NCBI GenBank assembly: GCA_030407085.1
Contig: CM059587.1
Span: 83,403,001-83,467,000, forward strand
From: Trichopria drosophilae
Taxonomy: Eukaryota > Arthropoda > Insecta > Hymenoptera > Diapriidae
Length of the DNA stretch: 64,000 nt
Direction: 5' to 3'
Shown piece after piece: positions 26,101 to 38,100 of this stretch (its first letter is position 1; each line of letters starts with the position of its first letter). The position numbers and the translations under genes are program-made. The notes under the pieces are model-generated. The model saw nothing but the letters and a program-made list of their open reading frames with translations, ran no database searches and was not told the DNA's origin.

Positions 26101-29100
26101 CCAATTTGATAGAAACCCCCTTTCGCTGTAGATAAGTCGTTTTTAATTAATTAAAGTTTAGAGAGTACTGAATATGAGCAAAAACACTGTTTTACGCACT
26201 TTATTGCACAATTATGACGTGATAAAACAATTCTGCGGCCAAATTTTGATTCAGTGCAACGAAAACCTTCGGAAAAGTACTCTCTAAACATGAATCAATA
26301 AAAAACGACTTATCTACAACGAAATGTTGGTTACCATCAATTAGTAAGTTTTTGCTGACAAATAATACGAAAATACTAATTCATTAGTAAAATTCTACTA
26401 ATCTACAAGTAGATATTGAATTTTTTAGTTTAGTATTTGTAGAATTAGTAATAAATTAGTAGGTTTTAACTTTTTATTAGCAAAAATTATTACTAATTCA
26501 TTTGGCGACTTACTTTTCATTCTGTTATTGGCAGTTTTTAACTAATTCAGATTTAGAGAGTATAGTCCAATTTTTGGGTATAAATTTTGTTGACCTGTGT
26601 TAAATAAATTTACCAAACATATTCCAAACAAAATAAACGATTGAACTATTCTGATGACGATTTCAAGAACAGACTACATAAAAGAATTTACTAAAAAAAT
26701 ATTATATTTACCTAATTTGGGTCTGTCCTGGAAGTTCTAGTCAGAGTAGTAAAATTTGCCATGTTATTTCTCTCAGTGTATTAGAGTGGTCCATTAATTT
26801 TTCTTTAGTCTTTATAAATAAATATGTTCAGAAATCCCCTGAGAAATCAGAAATACTTGGCAATACTAAACGCAAGTTTAAAATATTTGACCAATTCTGA
26901 CTGACCCATAAATGACCAATTTATCAAATAATTGCTATTTTTATTCTTTTTTTACATTCTATTAATCGACAAAACGTTACTCGATGATTTTGTACAGAAA
27001 ACTTTATACAATTTTAGCTTACTATATACTTTTATAGCTCTGAAGTAAAAAAATCAACACTTTACTCAAAAAATTATCAGTTACAATAAACATTTAGTTG
27101 ATAAGTTGCCAGTAAATATTTCCTTTAAGCACGAAAGTTTAATTTTAAAATACCTGGAACTTACTAGAAAGAAAAATTAAAAATTAAAACTTTCTTAACA
27201 CAAGTAAATCATTTACTTGTTACTATACAAATAAACATTTGCTAAAATACAGAAATTTATTTTCAGTGTTGAAAGATGTCCTGTACAATTCATTTAGAAA
27301 ACTCTCTAAATATGTATAATAAACAGTTTTTTTAACTTGGTTCAATATGAATAAAAAATATATAATTAAATTAGTGTAATTCTAAGTAATTATAAAAAAA
27401 AATCGTTCATTTTAAGATATTATAAAACAATGGAATATTTTTTTCAAAAAAGTACAAAATAAGAATCGTATATTTAATACACGTCATTATTATCGTTTAT
27501 TTCATGAAATACATTTTAAAATAAAACAACTATCCTAATTTTTCATAAAACTAATATCCAAAATTAATATCTCAATTTCTAACAACTTTCACTTCATCAC
27601 TTTTAAGTTTTTTAATTTATACAACACGAAATTTGTATCGTTTTTGTTTCATTTTCGAATGCACCAGTCTCTTCATCCGTGTGCAAGATAAAGCGTAAAG
27701 CTAAGGAATGTGGGCAACGTTGCCAGGCTAGTTGGTACCGAGAGAATCAATTCCAAATTCTAATGTACACCCTCTTTTGACTAGAAATGTAGAGTTAACT
27801 CCGTTAAGTTAAAGTTATGTCGAAAATTACCGATTCTAACCAGTTTCTTATCTGCAATGAAGATAACGGCGGCCATTGTTAACAATTACAGAATTGTCTA
27901 AAAAACAGAAGAAATTGTTCAATCATACTACACAGAGAGAAATAAAATAATTAATGGAACCATTTTATAATAGTAAACTGCTTTATTACTAAAAGTAGTT
28001 AAATTAACTTTATTTTAATTTTTAAATGCGCCTACGTTAAATCTATATTATAGTTAAATTAACTATTTCCCGGTACTTAAATCATTCGTATATTAACTCA
28101 AAACATTCATGTTCTTAATTTGGTTACATTATGTCTAATCAACACAAAACAAACTCAACATACAAACTCAATATTTTCAATCTGAACATTTGACAAACAC
28201 AGCATTTTCGAAATTAACATTTAACGAAATCAACAAATAATATAAATAATATAAGAAATAAAATTACAACAAGAGTAAAGACCTTACATTACAACAAGAA
28301 TAAATATAAATTACAACAATTATTAAAATGTTATGTATATTCAACACAGTCATGTTACATTAACATATACAATTTAACGGCACATCTATCATTACCTAAC
28401 CTAACCTAACCTAACCTAACCTAACCTAATCTACCCGAAATACTATTCATTTAAATAATATTCATTAAATTCTTTAATACAAGTTGTTATTATTCACATA
28501 TATTAGTGACAATTATTAACACAGATTTAAGATTTAATTTATATTACGATTAATGTTATTACACTAGATTTTTAAAATACAATATAATTCAATAAGGTAA
28601 AAGAAAAGTTGAATTTATTAAATGTTTATTACACCTGTTACCCTTAATTTTACTACTTACATATGTTTTAAATCGATTCTACTATTCTTCCATGGTTTCC
28701 TTAACCGTTTTTTTTCTCTCTTTGTACCGAAACTAAAAGTATCAAGATTATATATTCGAAACGAACTAAATATTGTTTAATAAACCCTAAGTGATTATAT
28801 CAAATATAAATGTAGGGTAAATTCGCAAAAAAAAAATTTTTTGGAGTAAATTTAAATATATCGAGACAAAGGGGTAAATCATGAAAATGTACAGCATGAT
28901 CGATGTAAAACATCGGGAATAAAATATGTAAAAGAAATTGAATCTACCTCTTTGGTCGTTATACCAGCGGTCGACTAGCCGAATACCATTACCATAAATT
29001 ATTTCTCAAAGTGGGTGTATGGATATGTGTGAGTGCTTCTCAGTGAAATAATTCCAACCTCATTTTCACCCCATTATTCCTAGTATTCGACAACCATTAG

Positions 29101-32100
29101 TGCAATCAATTAAGGATAACGCCTGTAAACATTGATTTTCATTTTTATCCCTCTGTTAAATTAATCGCTTTTTATTTCGGTTAAATAAATGTTTCTTCAT
29201 TGATTATGATGTCATGGTGACATTTTCTTCTAGATGCGAGTATAGGACAAAACAATATCTCGTATATAACCCATTAACGCCCAAGGGAGACTTTTTCTTG
29301 CTTCTATTTCAATCAAGTATTTCGTATCAAAATCGAAGTTAACAAAAATTGAGAGGTACATATCCTATTGTTTTCGAGGTTGCTCTTCAAGATTCCGAGG
29401 TCAAAATTGAGTTTCGCTATTAGGAATTCCAATATGGCGTCGAATTTGAAAAAAATGTCCAAAAAAATTGGGAAATATTTATTCTTACCAATTTTTTCTA
29501 GCCGTTAGAATATTGAGATTCTATTGAAACTCTGAATAAAGATGAATAAAATACTTCAATTTTAAGAAAAAATTTTACTTTTATACCCAACATCGTTTTA
29601 ACGACCTCAAAATGGCCGCAACAATGAAAATTTCTTTGAAATTTTCTGGACACTCTAACTGAAAACCTACGATCTTTTTTAAAAAATTGTAAGAATGAAA
29701 AGTTCTCAAAATTCATCGATAAATTTATTTATTTATTGATTGATTTGTTTACTCATTTATTCATTTATTATTAATATACAGACCAGATGGTCCTCTACAC
29801 AATATCACGAAATTTTTATAGACTTTTTTGATGAATTTTTTTTTTCAACATTTTTTCAAAATTGTATTTTGTCTTCGAAAAATTCTGAAAAAAAATTACT
29901 GTATTCTCTAATGAATTATAAGAATTTTTTGTTCTTCGCATTTTTTTCCAAATGTTGACAAAAAAAAATCCTAAGCTATAATATTTGAAATTCATTTTCT
30001 GAAAAACTATCAATTTAAAAAAAAAAATACAAAGGAAAATAAAATCTTAGAATTCATGAAGGAATACACTATACAATTACAACTTTTTAAAAATTTGGAA
30101 AAAAAATGCATTTTTTACTTATTTTTATTTAATTTTGTTATCTATAGGACATAAAAAATGAAACAAACTTTAATTTTGAATGCAAAGATTTGGAAAAATA
30201 TTTTCAAAAATAAAAATAGTTCCTTAATGGTTCAGAGTCGCTTTATGAAGTCATGGAATATAAAAGTTCCCGTTCTAACAAAAAAAAATGACGTCAAAAT
30301 AGAAACAAACCAATAAAGAAAACAAAAACAAAAACAAATGCCAGTTTGAAATTTAATTTTTTTCAATAGTTCTATCTTCCAGCCGAAACATTTTTGATGC
30401 GATATTTATAAATATATGAGGTATTCATATAAAACAAAATAACGATATGTGAAAAAAGAAACTAAAAAATTCCTGAGTTTTGATAAAGAAATGCTCGTAA
30501 TTTTTATACTTTCAAATTTGCGACATTTTTTGATACACCATTCGAACGAGCAGGGTTTTGGCAATAAGAAATGTCCATTACAAACTATCTTTCACTGCAA
30601 AAGTACAATAAAAATTCTCCATTAAATTTATTTACATTTGTTTTTTTAAAGAGTTAAAATTAATATAATATCCGAAAGTTCTACATTTCAATAGGACGCG
30701 GTTGTTCAATAAAAATTGCGTTTCTTTTTCAAACAGTTTTTTTCAACAGAATTTTTCTAAAAAAATGCTAGGAATTAAAGTTTTATATTTTTCTCCCAAT
30801 CCAAACCTGCAACATCCAAACCTGCAACCAAATGTATCTTAAAAATATCGGATCTAAATCTCTTATCTAAGTCGGAACCGGAAGTTGAAAGTATCACCAT
30901 TCCATAACGGTGATTCATAATTGCATTCTAAAATCACAATCAATGTTTTTTTTTAATAACGAAGAAAGTATCTAGTTTTTAAATGGGTAATCTGAAACAT
31001 CCAGTATATTTGGAATGTTTCCGTCATTTGGCCAACCCAAAATAAACAAAAGAACATTGATTCACACTCTAAATAACATTAAATTAATTGACAAAATTTA
31101 ACAAAATTAAAAAATATTCTTAAATATAACATCATGTGCTACAGTTGTAAAAAAAAGATGGATTTTCAATGCAGTCATATCTGTTGATCATCTTCCATGA
31201 TCCGGTATGAGTTTCGGACCATGTGACAACTGGCCAGATGCTGTACATATGTTCTAAAGGAGCGGAAGGAAGAATATGAAAATTGCCACTAATGCTTTAT
31301 TCAGAACCAATAATGACCAACTCTACCAAGATCCAAAAAGTTGTAATTGAAATTAATAAACATGAATATGAGGTATTCTGAAGATTTTTGATAATCTCAA
31401 TTCATGAAGGAAACAAAATGCAAAAAATGTCTTCTATAATTAGCTACGAATATAATCATAAACAAACCGATTTCCAAAATCAATATACCAAAAAATTTAG
31501 ATCACCAAAAATATAGTATTTTAATCCACTACATGTTGGCTAAGTAGTATAGAAGGTGACTTTAAACGTATAACGATTTCGCAATCCCTGTACGGCCTTG
31601 GGAGGTTTTACGTCAATATTATTGAACATATTCCTATTTCAAGTTTTTTAGTGTTGTTGGTATACTAAGTAATACACAATATCACCCAAAACACCTAAAG
31701 TGATTCATGAGAAGTTATATGCTAACAATAATATTATTATTTTAACAAAAAGACAATCATAAACATGGCTTCCTTTGTTATGTATTTTCTAATAAATGCA
31801 CATTAGATTATTAGAAAAATTGATCTTTTACAAGATTATTTTATGTAAAATGGAATCTATAAAAAAAAAAGGAAACATTTCAAGTCATAAAGTGTTTATT
31901 ATAAGAATTGACTTATTTGCAGTTGATTAATATGAAAAAAATGACACCATAAATTTTGATCATGTAAATTGACAACTTATGCAAATAAATGTGTGTAAAA
32001 TTGATTAACGTTTTTAAAAATAAATCTTTATCTAGTTGTTTAGTATTTTTACTATTTAAATGTATTAAAGTGAAAATATATTTGTTATAAAATGATAATA

Positions 32101-35100
32101 AGTCGCAAATTGTTCGTAAAGAGTAAAGTCTTACCCATTTCATGCCAAACGGCCATAATTTTGTCATATTTTTCAAATGAATATTTTTTGACCATTTTTT
32201 GTCCATACTTTTGAAATGTGGTACTAGTTTTGTTCTATGACGTTAGATGTGTTCAAAATGGCGGCTAATTTATAAAAAAAACGTGATTTTTAAAATGTTT
32301 GTAATTGTTTAATGTAACTGTTGTCGGATCGGCACAAGTGTCTAGATCCTGAGGAATAATCACCATAATTAAAATTTTAGCGACGCAGAATGTAAAAATT
32401 CAAAATGGCCGATCCAATATGGCGACTCTTACACGCATTTTTAATGTTTTTTCATTTGTTTATGTTTTTAGTCCCTGACGCTTACTTTTTGAATAGTTTT
32501 GTTATATTTATCTCAATCTGATACTGATAATGCTAGAAAATAGCAATATAAGATTATATAGAATTCAAAATGGCTGTTTGTGATATTCGAACTATCTATT
32601 ACGCGGGATTCGGCCAAATTTAGTTAAATTGTTTACATTTCCCCCGCTAACTGTTTTTGGTAGATCGGTCAGAATATTTGAACTTTGAACGGCACTAGTC
32701 AGTCACGAAACAACCTTTCTATCAAACACATTGACTTAAATCGCACTCAAGCTGTGAATCGCAAAATATATTATTTTGAAAGTTTAATTTTGACTACCTT
32801 ATTCTCAACAAAAAAAAGAAACCTTTGACTCGAGTGAAATATACTCGCAAAATTATTCAATGGCTGAAAATATTATATTTTTAATGTAATATAGATTTAT
32901 TATATATCTCTCAGTTTGATATCGATTATGCAAGGAAATAACAATATAAGATGATATGGAATTACAAACAGTGGAAAATATTCCATTTTCTTTCATAATC
33001 GATATAAAACTGAGATAAATATAATAAATCTATTGAAAAAGTAAAAGTCGTGGACTAAAAACATAAAATAAAATGAAAATAACGTAAAAAATGCATGTAA
33101 AAGCCGCCATATTGGATGGGACATTTCGAATTTTTACATTTCACTTTTCGCACGAATAAGCCCGATATCGACAAGTTTAATTCAACCTTTTGCCATATTG
33201 ACTTATCTTTTACTATATAAAGATTGAATATGAATGGTAAATAATTGACTATCGATATAAATCGATACTAAATCGACAGCATTAAATGTGTATTGTACAG
33301 TATGTATTTGTCAACGACAAAGTTATCCTGGCAAACATCCTAATGCACCGAGCCTAAACCTATTTGTATTCAGGTGGGGCTGCAGAGCTTTATACTACAG
33401 TTGACTTAATCCCTTTGTACTAAAACGAAAGTTTTATCGAAAAGAAGCTCCATTTTTACACTTGACGCAATAAGGACTAGCATTAAATGTAAAGAAAACT
33501 TCAACACCTTTCAAAAAATATCGGGGAAAGGTATGTAAATTTTCAAGTTTCAAAAACTATTTACTATAAATAATAAAACTCTTCGCTTTCAAATTGTAAA
33601 CATCATTTATGCTTGTGCTATGTTAATGATTCATAAAACATATTTTAACGTTAAAAATAAAGAATAAAAACAAACATTAAGAATGAGTAAAGAGAAATTA
33701 AAAACTTGATATTGAAAGTATGGTTATTATTTCTGAACTTTTTACTAAGATTTTTTAATATAATTTTCAACAAGAAAATAAAGCCATGACTAATTTTTTT
33801 AATAATAAGTGGGGTAATTCCCCCAAGGTAAGGACATGCACGTCACTGAATAAAATTAATGTCAGTAATATTAACCAAAACATATATTTACATTAAGATA
33901 AGTTTCAATTCATTAATGAATTTCTGAAATGCAACTGCGTAAATCACAAAGTAGTACATTAATGTTCCATAGTCCAAACCCGTAAATGAAGGGTCCAAAA
34001 ATTTAATAATACAAATTTGATCACATTTATACACTAAAAACATGTATTTAGTAAATTTAACTAAATAGTGAGTTACATAGTGGGAACTAAAGCTTTCGTA
34101 GGGTAGAACTAACAAGTAATTACAACAATGCGAATAATTCCGACACCTTGAACCCTCCTCCAGTCTTTTTATTTTGGTGTTATTTTCCTATTTATAATTA
34201 AGGATTTTATTTGTCCATACTGTCGTAATTCTATTACTTTTATTTTTACTATAAACAAATTAACGTTTACAAACCTCACTTTTGTATGATTAATTCAATT
34301 TCGTAGAAATTCGGCAATTAACACGTACTTTTAATTATTGTTACTTATATTTTCGAGGGCGCTGACTACGATATTAATTTTTCGAAATTCAAAATGGCGG
34401 ATCCAGTATGGCGGACAATATTCTGAACATTTAAATGAAGTTCATAAAAATCAATACCCGGGGGTTTTCGGGGTATTGTTTTCGAATTCGATATCAATTT
34501 TTCGAAATTCAAAATGGCGGGTCCAATAAGGGAGACAAATTTCAAATATTTCATAAAAGTTCGTGATAATTATCTATACTCAAGAGTTTTCGGGATTGCT
34601 GATTAGAAATCTAGTTTGCTTGTTTTTGGCTGCATTTTTCAAATTTCTTAAATTTTGTTCGCCTTATTGGTTTCGTCGTTTTGAATTTCGAAAAACTGAC
34701 ACCGGATTCATAATTAGCAACCCCGAAAACCACTGAGTGTGGATTTCCATGAACTTTTCGAACATTTAAACAATTTTATTCGCCATATTGGATCCGCGAT
34801 TTTAAATTTCAAAAAACAGACATCGAATTCGGCATCAACGACGTCGAAAACAACATGTACCGTTCAATTTGAAATAATTAGTATATCCCCGGAAATTTGG
34901 GTCCCAAAGGTTTAATATCTCGCTTAAAATATAACATATCGTAACGTTATTGAAATTTTACGAAAACACTAATGAAAACCACTATTTTTATTGCAGGCAG
35001 TGGTTTTCTTTGCATTGTATCATGTAAGAGTGGTGTTTTTGTTTTTTTAATGAACTAATGACAAATTGCTGCATTATAAATCCGTGAATTTAGTTGGAAA

Positions 35101-38100
35101 TTATTATGCAAACCAATCAAACGTAATTTTGAAAAACTGTAATATATTTAACGAGTTTTTTCACGGTTACCATCAATAAAAGTATAATAATATTTGTTTA
35201 TCCCGTTATTCTTCGTTTCATTTTAAATTATATAAAATTCAAAATGGCGGATCCAATATGGCGGACAGATCTTTCACAAGTGTTTGAATTGTCCTTACAT
35301 TTATTACCCTGAGGTTTTTGTATCGCTGAATGCAAAGCATTATATTCTGAATACAGAGTAATCAATTTCATTGTTGAAAGATATTTTGAATTTTGAAAAT
35401 CCGTAACTGAATTTTAATTCAATTTGGTATGAAACGTGAAAAACTGAATAAAATGAATGTTTTCAAACTTTTATTGATGACAATCGTGAGAAAATTAATT
35501 ATTTTCACCATTCTCCAGCCACCATATTGAATCGGCCACGACTGAGTCTGTCAAATACACTCTGAAATGAGTAGAGATATTTAATCAAATAAATAAATGA
35601 ATGAAAAAGAATGACAGAAATTCGGTGCAATTTTCATACTTTTCCTCCATTTTTAAAAATGGTTAATTGTAGTTGTATACATAACCTTAAAACAAAATTT
35701 GTCTCGTAGAACTACAACTATTTTGTTGAATTTGTTCGTAACCTGGAAGGAATTTGACACCCGTTATGAATTTGAAAAAAAATGTTTCCAATTTTTCTGT
35801 TCTTTTTCAAATTCAATCCGCCATATTGTTTTACCAAGGCATGGAAACAACATTTTGAACGCTGAAATCGAAATAGCACATCCGAAAGTAGTAAGATCAG
35901 TTGTGATAGTGAGGTGAACTGAAAATTCCAGGTTTCTGGGTGTTAATCACTTAATTTGTTCATTTTTTGGAAATGAGGGAAAATATATGCAAAAATAGCA
36001 AAAATCTAAGTATTAAATGTCCAAAATAAGTAATGAAAGCAAGGAATTGTTATGGTTATAGTAAGTTTTACGGAGGGAATCGATGTTTTGTCAACTGCAG
36101 TACTTGACGTCGGTATTCCCCCACAAAAGTAGTTTTCCCTACGCCATTGCACATATGAATGGGTACCTTTCAAAATGAAGCAATGTCACCTTAATTACGT
36201 AATTTTCTGTAAAAATTGGAAAAAATTGGTCGCACCTACTAATATAATGCTAAAATTTCCATCCGAAACAAAATTAAAATTGTGACTGGAAATGTGAAAA
36301 CCGAAAATGCCTTTTATTACATGACATAAGAACTGATTTATATCACATATATTTTATATTATTTTGTATCAATTTTCAATCAGAAATCATCCTTTTAAAA
36401 ATCGCTCATACAGTTAGACAATAAAAAACACAAATAAGTACTCTTTTTCCCGACAAAACTACAAATTTTCCATAAAAACAAACAAATCATTATACTTTCA
36501 AAGACGCAGAACCGTTCCGTTTAGTACTTTGCAACTCCCATTCCAAAAGAATTAACCGGGAAACTTTGGATAAACTCCATTTTACTCGTCCACATCCCTA
36601 AATCGCCCGAAAAAGTTCATTATTTCCCGACAAGTCTGTAGAACCGAGATGGTTCTCCGCAATCAATAGTGAAGTTTTTCATAAAAATTCTTACCTTTTT
36701 CTTTATCGGACAAGATGTCATCAGGTATCCTATCAAGGAAGGAGGTTTCAGAATCGCTTTCCGGAGCAGGCGCAGGACACGTTTCTCCAGGAATTTCACT
36801 TCCTAGACCAGAGTCACTTCCGTCCGATCGAACCTCATCCCGGGTACCAGCCGCCAAGGCAAGACTCTCGGCTGAATCTTCTGTGAAGGCCTCCGGTTGT
36901 TCTGGCTGGAGTCTCGTCATTATAGGCGAGACTCCATGAGCACCGATCAATCGATCATTTCCTAACGATTCCGTCATGGCAGCCTCCTCATCACCCATGC
37001 CGCAGGCGGTCCTAATGTTCCTGACCATGTCGGAGCTTTCCGAGCCCGTTTCCGTTTCAGTTTCCTCGACGATGTCACGGAAAACATCCTCGGTCTCCAT
37101 CAAGCCGCTTTCCCGGTCGCTGGGGCTGGAAAAGATGATTTCGTCGCCCAGATCGAGCTTCACAACAATCGACTTCCTCGTTACGTTCGGGTCGTCGAAG
37201 CTGCCCAACTTAAATTCCTCGTTGGCATCCAGCTTCCCAAAGGTGATCCGTCCGTTTTTGGGCACTACCCGGGTATCGACGCTTCCCGGCGAACCACACT
37301 TCTCTATGACCGAACCCAACCGAGTGTTGTATCGTCCTGGCGTCGTTGGCGTGGAACAAGCTTGCACTTCCGGTTCGAAGCTCTTATCCACAACGTTGGT
37401 CTCATCTAGTTCTTTTTCCCGGGTTTGCAGTCGTTTCTGCTCCCCGATTTTGGCAGTTACTGCGTCATTTAAACCTACGATAGCACCATCTTCGAATCGG
37501 CAGTCTTCTGGTTTCCCCTTCATGGGAGATTCGTTCTTGTCAACGCGCGACAGAACGATTACCAATTCCCGCAACATCGATGAAGATTCGTTCAGTTTTC
37601 CCGGATCCTCGGAACTTCCCTCGGACAAACACACAACTTCGTTTTGCATAGCACCTACCGTACCCAAAATTAAAGATGATCCAGACTCATCTTCCTTCTT
37701 CTCCGTCGATAAGTTCCCGTCGTTATCCCCTAATCTAGACACGCTCACAAACGAAGAATCCCTTTCGGCATTGTCTTCATCGAATAAGCAACTGTCGGAC
37801 GTGAGGGAAATTTCCCCGAGCGTCCTCTCTCGTTGGCTCACTAGAACAGGCGAAAGTCTCCTCACTTCGTTTTTTAGCTGTTGCGCTTGTTCTTCCGAGA
37901 TCTCCACACCAATTCGCTTCATTTCCGCCTCGATGGGCAAGAAATCCCCAGTAGTCGGCCTCTTTCTTGTAATCGAGAGCACGTCGTCGTCTTCGATCTC
38001 GTTGTAATGGGAATTGAAGCTACCTGCCAAAATCTCATCGTGTAATTCCGAAAAGGCACCGGACTCATCACTCGATCTTTCTTCCTGATCTTCAGCACCA

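Noticed and set aside
28395..28429. True chromosome end
   Set aside because: Gene sequence lies on both sides of the tract, so it is interstitial.
36976..38007. Long plus-strand open frame (343 codons)
   Set aside because: Antisense of Csrnp exon 2; Ser-rich only because the sense strand is Glu/Asp/Ser rich, with no splice or start support.
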